From Oscillibacter sp. ER4 (GTDB lineage: Bacteria > Bacillota > Clostridia > Oscillospirales > Oscillospiraceae): DNA of 64,000 bases. The notes under the pieces were generated by a model. It saw nothing but the letters and a program-made list of their open reading frames with translations. It searched no databases and had not been told where the DNA came from. The position numbers and the translations under genes are program-made. The DNA lies in assembly GCF_000765235.1 (NCBI RefSeq), contig NZ_JPJG01000029.1:17334-81333 (forward strand), in the 5' to 3' direction. This document shows, piece after piece, positions 24,765 to 33,225 of this stretch; the first letter of the stretch is position 1; each line of letters opens with the position of its first letter.

Positions 24765-24840
24765 TGGTCCGAGTGGCGAGATTCGAACTCACGGCCTCAT
24801 GGTCCCGAACCATGCGCGCTACCAACTGCGCTACACCCGG
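24765..24840 (-). tRNA. tRNA-Pro (anticodon CGG), CCA encoded
   Basis: 76 bases including the encoded CCA. The acceptor stem pairs CCGGGTG with CACTCGG. The D-arm GCGCAGTTGGTAGCGC, the anticodon loop TTCGGGA and the T-loop GTTCGAATC are all in place. It is preceded by a perfect TTGACA-17-TATAAT promoter and followed by a terminator. It lies at the boundary of the mobile region, and its 3' end faces the element, so it is a candidate integration target. Confidence 0.95.
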
Positions 24841-24876
24841 ATATGAAATTGTGCGGCTCACGCCGCGAACAGTAGT

Positions 24877-24905
24877 ATTATATGAGCTTCCCTCCGTTCT
24901 GTCAA
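24877..24905 (-). promoter_or_regulatory. Consensus sigma-A promoter of tRNA-Pro
   Basis: TTGACA and TATAAT separated by exactly 17 bases on the minus strand, 36 bases upstream of the tRNA-Pro 5' end. A small GCGGC/GCCGC hairpin lies in the short leader. Confidence 0.9.
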
Positions 24906-24925
24906 GAGGGAAATCCACATTTTTC

Positions 24926-24955
24926 AAAAAGCCCCGCGGCACACGGCCGCGAGGC
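24926..24955 (-). terminator. Terminator after tRNA-Sec
   Basis: A 10-base GC stem with a 5-base loop is followed by TTTTT on the minus strand. It starts two bases beyond the encoded CCA of tRNA-Sec and ends the selA-selB-tRNA-Sec transcript. Confidence 0.85.
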
Positions 24956-24957
24956 TC

Positions 24958-25054
24958 TGGCGGGAGCATGTGAGGATCGAACTCACCCGAGAGGCTCTTC
25001 ACCCCTCTCACCGGTTTTGAAGACCGGGGGGCACACCAGCACCCATCTACTCCC
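24958..25054 (-). tRNA. selC: tRNA-Sec (anticodon TCA), CCA encoded
   Basis: 97 bases including CCA, the length typical of the selenocysteine tRNA. Visible hallmarks are an extended acceptor stem starting GGGAGTAG, the anticodon loop with TCA flanked by CCGG stems, a long variable arm (GAGAGGGGTGAAGAGCCTCTC) and a GTTCGATCC T-loop. It begins 24 bases after the selB stop, so it is very likely cotranscribed with selA and selB. Its presence shows that this organism makes selenoproteins. Confidence 0.97.
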
Positions 25055-25078
25055 ATGTGAGAGGCGACAAAAGCCGCC

Positions 25079-27004
25079 TCATTTTTCTATCTCGCCAAAC
25101 TGCGCGCCCGGTCTGCGGACATCGCCCTCGCGGCGAAGAATCCCTCGCCGGTCGTAATACTCCAGCACCAGCAGCGCGTGGTCGCGCGAGGTGCCGAGCG
25201 CGTCGCGGAATTCTCCAAGCGCGAGCGCGTCGTGCGTTGCAAACCATGCCTTCACCCGCGTGCCGACCGCATCCAGAACGTTTTTTTCGACGCAGAGCTC
25301 CGGCGCAAGCAGCACGAGCTCGCCGGTAGATAAAAGACTCTCAAGCACGCGCGCGCACTCCATGCGGTCTTTTTTGTCGAACAGCGCACAAAGCGCGTCC
25401 TGCTTTTTGCCAAGAATTCCCGCCGCGCGGCAGGTGCGCAGCAGCTCTTCCCGGATGGCGCTCTGCCGCTTGGTCAGATGCACGGAAAAGTCCGCAAGCG
25501 CGCAGTGCTCCGCCGTCAGCGTGAGTTTTCCCTCGCGCGCAAAGCAGGCGAGGATCGCGTCCGCATTTTCCCGTGCTTTGCCGCGCAGAAGCCGCTGCCG
25601 CGCCTCGGCGAGGCGCATGCCCGCGTGCAGCGGATGCTCGCGATGATACTTTGCCAGCATCGTCTCGCAGTCTGTCCACAGCCTGTCCAGCGTCGACGAT
25701 GTAAGATAGCGCGACGGCGCGATCTCGACGAGCTTTCCCCGCGCACAGAGTACGGCGAGCATTTCCACCAGTTTTTCTTCCGGTTCATCGAAGCACGCGA
25801 CAAGGTCCGCAAGCGTCATGCCATCCGCGCCGTGCTCGCCGACGGCCTGCACGAGCTTTGCCTCGTCCGATCCGCTCTCGCGCACGGCGAGCGAGGCGAT
25901 CACGCGCGCGTCGTATCGCTTGTGCCGGTACGGATGCTCGTCCAGGATCATCCCGCCGCCGACAGTCTCGAGCGGCGAATAAAAGCGCGCCACAAAGCGG
26001 TCGCCCTGCCGCGCGGCGAGCGCTTCGCTCAGCCGCAGCTGGGCATAGCAGCTCTCGCCCGGACGCAGCGCATCGCGGTCCAGCAGCACCGCCTTTGCAA
26101 GGCGCACCGCCGCGCCGTGGTAGATGTGCAGGCGCGAGCCGCTCTCGATGATCCGCTTAGAATCCGGCAGATTTTGCAGTTTCACGTCCAGCATCAGCGA
26201 CGGCTCCATCGAATCCGTCCTGCACAGCACATCGCCGCGGCTGATGCTCTCTTTTTTGATGCCCGCTAAGTTGACCGCCGCGCGCTGTCCGGCGTACACC
26301 GCCGACACGTTGCGCCCGTGCACCTGCAAATTGCGCACGCGGCACTTATTCCCGAGCGGCATGAGCTGCGCCTCGTCGCCGACGGCGATGTGCCCGTCGA
26401 TGAGCGTGCCGGTGGCGATCGTGCCGAAGCCGTCGACGGAAAACACGCGGTCGATGGGCAGGCGGAACGGCGTGCGCGTGCTCTTTTCCTCCGCGTGCAG
26501 CGTCAGAACGTGGAGCGCTTCGCGCAGGGCCTCAATGCCTTCGCCCGTGCGGACGGACGTGCGCAGGATCGGCTTATCCTCTAAAAACGTGCCCTTGACG
26601 CGGCTTTTGACGTCCTCTTCGAGCATGTTCAGCCAGTCCTCGTCGACTAAGTCGGTCTTTGTCAGCACGATGAGTCCGTCCTTCACACCGAGCAGCTGCA
26701 GGATGTCCAGATGCTCGACTGTCTGCGGCATGAAGCCTTCGTCCGCCGCCACGACAAGCATCGCAAGGTCGACACCGCCCGCGCCGGCGAGCATGTTCTT
26801 GATGAACCTCTCGTGCCCCGGCACATCGACGATGCTCGCACAGCTCCCGTCCGGAAAGTCGAGTCGCGCAAAGCCGAGGTCGATCGTGATGCCGCGCTTT
26901 TTCTCCTCGGCCAGCCGGTCGGTGTCCACGCCCGTGAGCGCCTTGACAAGCTCGGTCTTGCCGTGGTCGACATGACCCGCCATGCCGATGATAACATGCT
27001 TCAT
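25079..27004 (-). CDS. selB: Selenocysteine-specific elongation factor SelB
   Basis: A 641-residue GTPase that delivers selenocysteinyl-tRNA to UGA codons next to a SECIS element. The EF-Tu-like N-terminus shows G-H-V-D-H-G-K-T at residues 10-17, D-V-P-G-H-E and T-K-T-D. Domains II and III follow, then four winged-helix units at the C-terminus that bind the SECIS hairpin; the length agrees with the family. The start ATG 27004 overlaps the selA stop as ATGA, and the longer frame upstream is inside selA. tRNA-Sec follows at 24 bases. Confidence 0.95.
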   Translation of the reverse strand: MKHVIIGMAGHVDHGKTELVKALTGVDTDRLAEEKKRGITIDLGFARLDFPDGSCASIVDVPGHERFIKNMLAGAGGVDLAMLVVAADEGFMPQTVEHLDILQLLGVKDGLIVLTKTDLVDEDWLNMLEEDVKSRVKGTFLEDKPILRTSVRTGEGIEALREALHVLTLHAEEKSTRTPFRLPIDRVFSVDGFGTIATGTLIDGHIAVGDEAQLMPLGNKCRVRNLQVHGRNVSAVYAGQRAAVNLAGIKKESISRGDVLCRTDSMEPSLMLDVKLQNLPDSKRIIESGSRLHIYHGAAVRLAKAVLLDRDALRPGESCYAQLRLSEALAARQGDRFVARFYSPLETVGGGMILDEHPYRHKRYDARVIASLAVRESGSDEAKLVQAVGEHGADGMTLADLVACFDEPEEKLVEMLAVLCARGKLVEIAPSRYLTSSTLDRLWTDCETMLAKYHREHPLHAGMRLAEARQRLLRGKARENADAILACFAREGKLTLTAEHCALADFSVHLTKRQSAIREELLRTCRAAGILGKKQDALCALFDKKDRMECARVLESLLSTGELVLLAPELCVEKNVLDAVGTRVKAWFATHDALALGEFRDALGTSRDHALLVLEYYDRRGILRREGDVRRPGAQFGEIEK

Positions 27005-28374
27005 CGGATGGCCTCCGCAGCCGCCGCGGCGATCTCGGCAAAGTCTTCCTCTCGAATCGTGCGCACGCACAGCAAATATTGCCTGCGGTGGATACGCGCG
27101 ACGATGGGCTTGGCGCGAAGGCGCAGCTTCTCTTCCAGTTCATCCACGCTGAGCCTCCCCGGCTCGATCGCGACGGCCCAGCCGTTGAGCTCCTGCGCCG
27201 GAGCGCTGCCGCCGCCGACAGCGTCGCCCGTCCACACGAGCTGCGAGGAAACGCCCGTGTCCGCGATCGCCTTTTGCAGCCGCAGCGCCTTGGCGTGCAG
27301 CTCATCCTCGCTCGCCGACAGCATCGCGAGCGTCGGGATCTCGCGCGCGGCGGTCTCCGAATCCAGATAGACGCTCAGCGTCGCGTGCAGCGCGGCGAGC
27401 GTCATCTTGTCGAGGCGCAGCGCCCGCGCAAGCGGGTGCTTTTTGATCCGTTCGATGTACTCCCTTTTGCCGACGATCAGCCCCGCCTGCGGCCCGCCGA
27501 GCAGCTTGTCGCCCGAAAACGACGCAACGTCCACACCAGCGTGCAGACTTCTCTGCACCGTCGGCTCGCCGCGGATGCCAAACGGTTCGAGGTCGACGAT
27601 CGCCCCGCTGCCGAGGTCTTCAATGAGCGGCAGGCCGTGCCCATGCGCGATCTCCGCCAGCTCCTCCCGCGGTACGGATTCGGTAAAGCCCACGATGCGG
27701 TAGTTGCTCGTATGCACCTTCAAAAGCGCTCTCGTCTGCTCGCCGATGGCGGCTTCATAGTCGCGCCGGTGCGTCTTGTTCGTCGCGCCGACCTCGCACA
27801 GCGTGCAGCCGCACTGCGTCACGATCTCCGGAATGCGGAACGAGCCGCCGATCTCGACGAGCTCGCCGCGCGAGGCGATGACCTCTCCCCCGCCCGCAAG
27901 CGCGGACAGGATGAGCAGCACCGCCGCGGCGTTGTTGTTCACGGCCATCGCCGCCTCCGCGCCCGTCAGGCGGCACAAAAGCGCCTCCACGTGCTGATAG
28001 CGCGAGCCGCGGCAGCCGTTTTCCACATCGTATTCAAGCGTCGAATAATCTCTCGCCGCCTCTGCCGCGGCGTTCGCCGCGCGCTCGCTCAGGCAGGCGC
28101 GGCCAAGGTTCGTGTGCAGCGTCACGCCGGTCGCGTTGATGACCGAGCGCAGCGTCGGCAGCTGCTTTTCCTCTGCACGTGCCAGAATGCGCGCGCAGAG
28201 TATGCCTGTCTCCGGCAGCGCGGAAAGGCCGCCGCGCACTTCGTCTCGCAGCGCGTCCAGCTCCTCGCGCACGCTCTCGCGCAGCAGCACCGGCGGCAGC
28301 GCCGACACCTTGAGCTCGTCCCGACCGAGCAGCTCGTCCACCCGCGGGATGGAACGAAACAGATTTTCTTCCAC
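27001..28374 (-). CDS. selA: L-seryl-tRNA(Sec) selenium transferase SelA
   Basis: A 457-residue PLP enzyme converting seryl-tRNA(Sec) to selenocysteinyl-tRNA(Sec) with selenophosphate. The start is GTG 28374 after GGGGAGGG; length and N-terminus (S-I-P-R-V-D-E-L-L) fit the family. The PLP lysine lies in F-S-G-D-K-L-L-G-G-P-Q-A-G near residue 286. N-A-T-G-V-T-L-H-T-N-L-G-R-A near 90-105 is the family signature. selD, needed for the selenium donor, is not in the window. A hairpin abuts the ribosome-binding site. Confidence 0.95.
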   Translation of the reverse strand: MEENLFRSIPRVDELLGRDELKVSALPPVLLRESVREELDALRDEVRGGLSALPETGILCARILARAEEKQLPTLRSVINATGVTLHTNLGRACLSERAANAAAEAARDYSTLEYDVENGCRGSRYQHVEALLCRLTGAEAAMAVNNNAAAVLLILSALAGGGEVIASRGELVEIGGSFRIPEIVTQCGCTLCEVGATNKTHRRDYEAAIGEQTRALLKVHTSNYRIVGFTESVPREELAEIAHGHGLPLIEDLGSGAIVDLEPFGIRGEPTVQRSLHAGVDVASFSGDKLLGGPQAGLIVGKREYIERIKKHPLARALRLDKMTLAALHATLSVYLDSETAAREIPTLAMLSASEDELHAKALRLQKAIADTGVSSQLVWTGDAVGGGSAPAQELNGWAVAIEPGRLSVDELEEKLRLRAKPIVARIHRRQYLLCVRTIREEDFAEIAAAAAEAIR

Positions 28375-28390
28375 GCTTTTCCCTCCCCGC

Positions 28391-28413
28391 GCCCGACACA
28401 CAGTGCGTCGGGC
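28391..28413 (-). promoter_or_regulatory. Hairpin at the selA ribosome-binding site (possible SECIS-like control)
   Basis: In the mRNA, a 10-base stem (GCCCGACGCA pairing with TGTGTCGGGC, one G-U pair) and a 3-base loop end within a few bases of the selA GGGGAGGG. In E. coli the selAB leader carries a SECIS-like element bound by SelB; this hairpin is placed where such control could act. A candidate promoter, TTGACG-17-TAGGGT, lies upstream at about 28437-28465. Confidence 0.45.
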
Positions 28414-28465
28414 ACCAGTTCTCCAGTTTGCCTTTACCCTATCAGAAAGGCCTTCGCCCGTCAAG

Positions 28466-28511
28466 AAAAACCAGAACCGTTCGCTGAATCAGCCATGCAG
28501 TTCTGGTTTTT
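28466..28511. terminator. Bidirectional terminator between GNAT and selA
   Basis: A 12-base perfect inverted repeat (AAAAACCAGAAC and its complement) with a 22-base loop. A-runs and T-runs on both ends allow termination in either direction. Confidence 0.7.
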
Positions 28512-28548
28512 CTATTGTTCACAAGAGCGCGGATCGTCCCGTGGCCGC

Positions 28549-28571
28549 AAATTTTCAATTCTTGAAAATTT
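28549..28571. repeat. 23-base near-palindrome
   Basis: AAATTTTCAA, a 3-base spacer and TTGAAAATTT form a perfect AT-rich inverted repeat in otherwise GC-rich surroundings, 78 bases after the GNAT stop. No clear function; it could be an operator or the end of a small inserted element. Confidence 0.5.
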
Positions 28572-28648
28572 CTGTCTCTTTGGGACAGCTTCCTGTCGGG
28601 GCGTGCCCGCCTCAAGCCCTGTTGGGATCAAGTACGGCAAACTGGAAT

Positions 28649-29089
28649 TTATGTCAATGCGAACTCAATCTCATCAAGTTTATTTGTTATTGCGTTCTTT
28701 CTCCCTGTCTCCTTAAAACCTATTCGACGATAGAGTCTCTCAGCATTTATATTATTCTCAAGAATCCACAGCGTAGGGGTATCCGTACATTGGCCTACTG
28801 CGTATAGTAACAATTTCGTTCCATGACCCATGTTTTGCATATCTGGAAGAATATAAAGATCCTCTATTAAACCCTTTGTTACAGAAACAACCCCTATTGG
28901 TTTTTCTTCTACAAGCATATAGAGCTTTGTTCCGTTGTTCATCTTGTTTCTCAAATACTCCCGTTGCCGATCTGGCGTATGTGTTTCTATGAAATCAGGA
29001 GCACAAAATGCACGATGCGATTCCTTCCAGGATATTGAATGGATGGTTGCGGCTTGAAGAAGATTTGTTTCATCTACAGGTACTATCAT
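28649..29089 (-). CDS. GNAT-family N-acetyltransferase
   Basis: A protein of 146 residues from ATG 29089, which follows GGAGGTAAGG (an upstream in-frame GTG/ATG has no site). It has the GNAT layout: I-G-V-V-S-V near residue 68, I-E-D-L-Y-I-L-P-D as beta-4, then the acetyl-CoA loop Q-N-M-G-H-G-T-K-L-L. The C-terminal motif A-E-R-L-Y-R-R-I-G-F-K-E-T-G is typical. The substrate is unknown. The gene is clearly more AT-rich than its neighbours, which suggests recent acquisition. Confidence 0.85.
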   Translation of the reverse strand: MIVPVDETNLLQAATIHSISWKESHRAFCAPDFIETHTPDRQREYLRNKMNNGTKLYMLVEEKPIGVVSVTKGLIEDLYILPDMQNMGHGTKLLLYAVGQCTDTPTLWILENNINAERLYRRIGFKETGRKNAITNKLDEIEFALT

Positions 29090-29202
29090 CCTTACCTCCA
29101 CAAATTCCGATTTGTTGAGCCGAGTATACCATATTTCTCAACGAAAGAACATTTTTATATACGAGAACCTAACCGTTTTACTGCGTACAGAACCCCGATC
29201 TG

Positions 29203-29248
29203 CAAAAAGCCCCATGCGCGACACCTTGACGGCGCGAACATGGGGCTT
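29203..29248 (-). terminator. Terminator of the membrane protein gene
   Basis: A 10-base stem (AAGCCCCATG and its complement) with an inner CGCG/CGCG pairing is followed on the minus strand by TTTTT. Confidence 0.8.
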
Positions 29249-29274
29249 GATATTTCCTTGACCTATCCGCTTTT

Positions 29275-30021
29275 TTATTTTACCGCGCTGAGCAATTTAT
29301 CCTCTTTCCGCTTTTTGAGCATGATTGGCACGTCCATCAGCGCGAACACCGCCACGAGCAGCACGGGAAAGCCGATCCAGTGGTAGCCGACATGGTCGCG
29401 GAACCACGCGAGCGGATTGCCGTCCGGCGCGTACATCAGAAACATGAAATTCGTATCGAGCAGCAGGTTGACGCAATAAATCGGCACCGCCATCGCCAGC
29501 AGCAGCAAGAAGCACTTGCCCATGTACCTGACGCTCGGTCGGATATCACCGCCCGAAAACAGCATGATTGGATAGGCCGCAAGCAGAATGTGCACGCTCG
29601 TCGAATGCCAGAACATGAAGTTCGCCGCCGGAAGCGACGTCCACGTCGGGAACAGCAGTGCCGCCGTCGCCGCGGGGATACAGATAAAATAGAGAAAATT
29701 GTCGAGCAGCCTGCTCGGCTTCCATGCGTGCAGCGCGATAAGGAAAATGTTGATCGAGCACAGGTGCAGCGGCAGATAGTCCCAGTTGAAATTCCCGCCG
29801 ATCTGCAAACCGATCTGTTTGAACGCCTCGTCCGCGAGCAGGAGAACGGCAAAGAGCCCCCGCAGCTGCGCCCGCTTCTTCCCGTCCGCTTCCTTATAGA
29901 GCTTGCAGCTCAGCGCGGCAAAGCCGATATACAGCGCAAGCGTCACTAAGTGCCGCGCGCCGAAGAGCGAAAAGCCAAAACCCTCGCCGATCGTATCCAC
30001 CGTATCCCAAAAGTGCTCCAC
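29275..30021 (-). CDS. TIGR02206 (YwaF-like) integral membrane protein
   Basis: About 248 residues from GTG 30021, chosen for the GCGGAGG nine bases upstream; an ATG at 30060 has none. At least six hydrophobic segments are visible. The block L-P-L-H-L-C-S-I-N-I-F is the signature of the TIGR02206/YwaF family, conserved membrane proteins of unknown function in Bacillota. The N-terminal H-F-W-D and the later H-Y-W-I-G-F-P segments agree with that. It is a single-gene transcript with its own terminator. Confidence 0.8.
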   Translation of the reverse strand: MEHFWDTVDTIGEGFGFSLFGARHLVTLALYIGFAALSCKLYKEADGKKRAQLRGLFAVLLLADEAFKQIGLQIGGNFNWDYLPLHLCSINIFLIALHAWKPSRLLDNFLYFICIPAATAALLFPTWTSLPAANFMFWHSTSVHILLAAYPIMLFSGGDIRPSVRYMGKCFLLLLAMAVPIYCVNLLLDTNFMFLMYAPDGNPLAWFRDHVGYHWIGFPVLLVAVFALMDVPIMLKKRKEDKLLSAVK

Positions 30022-30103
30022 TTGATCCAGCCTCCGCAAATTTGTTGTCCATGCCAGCATATCATACGGCGGCGAAAATACACCTGAAAATTTCTTTAAG
30101 ATT

Positions 30104-31705
30104 TCAGTATCCCATCCGCGCTCCCAGCATCTCGCCGCTGCTGCCGCCGCGGTACACGCCGTTTTCGATCACGCGCTCGCCGAGCACGAATACCTCGTCA
30201 AAGCCTGTCGCAGGCAGGTTGGGCCGCGCGTAGGTACCGTGCTCGCGGACGTTTTCGGGCGAGAAGAGTAAAAGGTCCGCGTCCATGCCCGCCGCGATGA
30301 CGCCCTTTTTCTCTAAGCCGAAGCGGTCCGCCGCATGCCCCGTCACCTTGTGCACAGCCTGCTCGAGCGTGAGCACGCGCTCCTGCACGACGTATTTTTC
30401 AATGAGCCGCGCGAATGTGCCGTACACGCGCGGGTGGACACGCCCGCCGCTGGGGTACGTCGCATCCGAAATGACGCCCGAGAACGGCGTGCGCAGGATA
30501 TCTTTCACGTCTTCTTCGTCCGAGATGTAGTCGATCATCCCCGTATTGCACTGTTCCGCCGCCAGCAGGTCAAAGAGCGCGTCAAACGGGTCTTTTTGAA
30601 GCGTCCGCGCGATCTCGGCGACGGATTTTCCCTCAAAGCGGCGGTATTCGTCCATCTGAAGCCCGATGGCGATCACATTGTCAAAGCCGACGAGCAGCGT
30701 GATGTTCTCAAAGTCGCTGCCCGCCTCCATCCGCGCGCGCATTTCCTTTCGCGCAGCATCGTCGAGCAGGCGCTTGGTCAGCGCCTCCGTGCCGCCCTCC
30801 TGGAATTCCGGCGGCAGCACGTGGATAAGCTGTGTCGAGCCCGCAGTGTAGGGGTACACGTCGCACATGACGTCAAGCCCATCCTGTCGCGCCCTTTCAA
30901 TCAGCGAGAGCATCTCCGGCACGGCCTTTCGCGCGTTGCGCCCTCCGATGGCCTTGAGATGGCTGACCTCCAGCGGCGTTTGCAGCGCGCGGGTGACCTC
31001 GAGCATTTCGCGCAGCGCATCGACGACGCCGTCGCCCTCCTGACGCATATGGACGCAGATGGGCACGCCGCTCCGGTGCAGCGGCGCGAGTGCGCGGATG
31101 AGCCCGTCGGTCGAGTAAAAGATCTCCGGCGCGTAGCCAAGGCCGAGCGACACGCCGCACACGCCGTCGGCCAGCGCCGCTTCCATGTGATAGTGCAGAT
31201 CGCGCAGCTCGAGCGGTGACAAATCTCCCGTCGTGAAGCCCGCGGCAAGCGTGCGCAGCGTGCCCATGCCGATGAGTTCCGCGCACGAGAGCGGCAGTCC
31301 CCGCCCCTGCGCCGCCTTGAAATAGCTGTCAACGGACGCAAAGCGCAGCTCCGGCGGGATGTTCCCCGTGATGGGCGCGAGGTATTTCGCGCACTCGTCC
31401 GCGTGCGCGCCCGAGAGTGGCGCGAGCGACATGCCGCAGTTGCCGTTCACAAGCGTCGTGAGGCCCTGGCAGAGCTCCGCCTCGCCAAAGCCTTCGCGAA
31501 ACAGCGCCGCGTCGGCGTGGCGGTGCATGTCGATAAAGCCCGGCGTCAGAACGCGGCTCGCGGCCTCGATGGTCTCGAACGCCTGCGCGTTTGACAAATT
31601 TCCAACCTCTTCGATCATGCCGTCTAAAATGCCGACGTCCGCTGTGAACGCCGCCTTTCCCGTGCCGTCGACGATCTTCGCGCCGCGGATCAACGTATCC
31701 AGCAT
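30104..31705 (-). CDS. N-acyl-D-amino-acid deacylase-like amidohydrolase
   Basis: A protein of 533 residues from ATG 31705 (GAGGTGATATAC site). It belongs to the amidohydrolase superfamily, D-aminoacylase/dihydroorotase-like branch. The N-terminal beta-domain ends in P-G-F-I-D-M-H-R-H-A-D, which supplies the metal histidines. G-N-C-G-M-S supplies the Cys seen in D-aminoacylases near residue 90, and the barrel continues with V-S-H-L-K-A-I-G and S-D-A-T-Y-P. It would release D-amino acids from N-acyl derivatives, for example from cell-wall or diet; the exact substrate is inferred. Transcribed alone from a TTGCCA-18-TAGACT promoter. Confidence 0.85.
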   Translation of the reverse strand: MLDTLIRGAKIVDGTGKAAFTADVGILDGMIEEVGNLSNAQAFETIEAASRVLTPGFIDMHRHADAALFREGFGEAELCQGLTTLVNGNCGMSLAPLSGAHADECAKYLAPITGNIPPELRFASVDSYFKAAQGRGLPLSCAELIGMGTLRTLAAGFTTGDLSPLELRDLHYHMEAALADGVCGVSLGLGYAPEIFYSTDGLIRALAPLHRSGVPICVHMRQEGDGVVDALREMLEVTRALQTPLEVSHLKAIGGRNARKAVPEMLSLIERARQDGLDVMCDVYPYTAGSTQLIHVLPPEFQEGGTEALTKRLLDDAARKEMRARMEAGSDFENITLLVGFDNVIAIGLQMDEYRRFEGKSVAEIARTLQKDPFDALFDLLAAEQCNTGMIDYISDEEDVKDILRTPFSGVISDATYPSGGRVHPRVYGTFARLIEKYVVQERVLTLEQAVHKVTGHAADRFGLEKKGVIAAGMDADLLLFSPENVREHGTYARPNLPATGFDEVFVLGERVIENGVYRGGSSGEMLGARMGY

Positions 31706-31725
31706 GTATATCACCTCTTTTTTGC

Positions 31726-31755
31726 AGTCTACCACACCCCACGCCCGCTTGGCAA
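31726..31755 (-). promoter_or_regulatory. Probable promoter of the amidohydrolase
   Basis: TTGCCA and TAGACT separated by 18 bases on the minus strand, about 20 bases before the start codon. Confidence 0.55.
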
Positions 31756-31767
31756 GGTCATTCCCCC

Positions 31768-31796
31768 TTGCAATCTGCCGTGCCGCAGGGTATACT
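31768..31796 (+). promoter_or_regulatory. Promoter of the small membrane protein gene
   Basis: TTGCAA-17-TATACT on the plus strand, 28 bases before the ATG, arranged divergently to the amidohydrolase promoter. Confidence 0.75.
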
Positions 31797-31824
31797 GGGG
31801 AAAACGCAAAAAAGGAGCGCTTCC

Positions 31825-32136
31825 ATGAATAAGAAAGACCGCATCCACGACTGGCGCAAGCTCAAGTGGCCGTTCACCGCCACGTTTTTATATTACTCTC
31901 TTCTCTCGCTCTACACCGGCACCGCCGAGCAGAGCGAGCAGGGCTTTCTCGTCATGTTCCTCACGGTTTTGATCGTGGACGCCGTGGCGTATTTTTCCTA
32001 CTGCTATTTCCTCTGCAAAAAAGAGGAGAACATGCAGAAGCTCTGGTTCGTCTTCATTTTGGCCTATGTGCTCATCTCCACACAGCAGCTCTCCATTCTC
32101 TGGCAGATGATGACGGCGCATGTGGTCGGCGCATAA
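31825..32136 (+). CDS. Small membrane protein, three predicted helices
   Basis: A protein of 103 residues from ATG 31825 after AAAGGAGCG. A basic N-terminus (M-N-K-K-D-R-I-H-D-W-R-K-L-K-W) precedes three hydrophobic stretches, separated by T-A-E-Q-S-E-Q-G and C-K-K-E-E-N-M-Q-K loops. No family recognised. It has its own promoter and terminator, so it is a one-gene transcription unit. Confidence 0.65.
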   Translation: MNKKDRIHDWRKLKWPFTATFLYYSLLSLYTGTAEQSEQGFLVMFLTVLIVDAVAYFSYCYFLCKKEENMQKLWFVFILAYVLISTQQLSILWQMMTAHVVGA

Positions 32137-32170
32137 ACACAATTTTTCTTTTTTCATACCGTCTTTTTGA

Positions 32171-32204
32171 ACGTCCTTTCCATCGGGAAAGGACGTTTTC
32201 TTTC
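32171..32204 (+). terminator. Terminator
   Basis: An 11-base stem (ACGTCCTTTCC and its complement) with an ATCG loop is followed by TTTTCTTTC. The rest of the 312-base gap to the next gene holds a promoter and a small leader hairpin. Confidence 0.9.
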
Positions 32205-32360
32205 ATTTTGTCTTCTGTGACATTTGCGTGCCACTGTCTGAAAATCTGATACGCGGCTCCTTTTGTCCATAGTTTTCGGCAGTTTTCTTTGTTAAGTTGG
32301 TGTTAACGAGGGGAGCGTCCCCTTCTCGCGCCGTGAACAAAAAAGTTTACACCCTGCCCA

Positions 32361-32389
32361 TTGAAAGCGCGGCGCTTCTTTGCTATGCT
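32361..32389 (+). promoter_or_regulatory. Promoter of the relQ-like operon
   Basis: TTGAAA-17-TATGCT. The expected transcript begins just before a CCCGCA/TGCGGG hairpin at 32401-32420, which has no T-run and may only stabilise the leader. Confidence 0.7.
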
Positions 32390-32448
32390 TTTCCTGCAAG
32401 CCCGCATTTTTCCGTGCGGGACAAGAAATGCTAAGTACAAAGGAGCTG

Positions 32449-33177
32449 ATGGCAGTGCCGATCCGTCCGCTTGTCGATCGCACTTATCTTGAACAGGTGC
32501 TGCTCTCCCGTTTTTCCCACGGTGAGGTACAGCAGTGGGTCCAGAAATACTTCCAGCCCTACCGTGAGCTGATGAGCTATTACCGCTGCGCGATCATGGA
32601 GGTCGAGACGAAGTTCAATGTGCTCAACGAGGAGCTCTCGCTGCAATACGACCGCAACCCCATCGAGACGATCAAGACCCGCCTCAAGTCCCCCGAGAGC
32701 ATCATGGAAAAGCTCACGCGCCGCGGATATCCGCTCACGGTGGAGAGCATCGAGAAGAATCTGAACGACATCGCCGGTGTGCGCGTGATCTGCTCGCACC
32801 CTGCCGACATCTACAAACTCTCCGAGGCATTTTTGCGCCAGGACGACATCACACTCTTAGAGCGCAAGGACTACATCGCAAACCCTAAGCCCAACGGCTA
32901 CCGCAGCCTCCATCTCATCGTCGAAACGCCCATCTTCCTGCATGACCAGAAGCGGCTCATGAAGGTCGAGGTGCAGTTCCGCACGATCTCGATGGATTGG
33001 TGGGCCAGTCTTGAGCATAAAATCCGCTACAAGAAAAATCTCCCCGAAATGGAATACGTGGAGCGCGAGCTCTATGAGTGCGCCGAGATCAGCGCACAGC
33101 TCGACGCGCGCATGGAAAAGCTCCAGAAAATCGCCGCACAGGCAACGGAGGGAAAGGATTCTCCCCTTTCCCCTTAA
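32449..33177 (+). CDS. Small alarmone synthetase, RelQ/YjbM family
   Basis: A protein of 242 residues from ATG 32449 (a GTG six bases later is better spaced from AAAGGAG). Synthetase-only (p)ppGpp enzyme: I-E-T-I-K-T-R-L-K-S-P-E-S-I near residue 70, D-I-A-G-V-R-V-I-C near 106, then P-N-G-Y-R-S-L-H near 150, and E-V-Q-F-R-T-I-S-M-D-W-W-A-S-L-E-H. There is no HD hydrolase domain, TGS or ACT. It would make (p)ppGpp from GTP/GDP and ATP under stress. A radical SAM gene follows after 48 bases, probably in the same transcript. Confidence 0.9.
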   Translation: MAVPIRPLVDRTYLEQVLLSRFSHGEVQQWVQKYFQPYRELMSYYRCAIMEVETKFNVLNEELSLQYDRNPIETIKTRLKSPESIMEKLTRRGYPLTVESIEKNLNDIAGVRVICSHPADIYKLSEAFLRQDDITLLERKDYIANPKPNGYRSLHLIVETPIFLHDQKRLMKVEVQFRTISMDWWASLEHKIRYKKNLPEMEYVERELYECAEISAQLDARMEKLQKIAAQATEGKDSPLSP

Positions 33178-33225
33178 TACAAGGACGCCCGACGCATCGC
33201 GGGCAAGGAAAGGAATCGTGATACT

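Noticed and set aside
27079..28716. A 545-codon open frame opposite selA
   Set aside because: It runs through the selA leader and the terminator with no start signals; shadow of selA.
32401..32420. CCCGCA/TGCGGG hairpin in the relQ leader as a riboswitch
   Set aside because: Only six base pairs, no conserved aptamer blocks and no terminator or anti-terminator partner.
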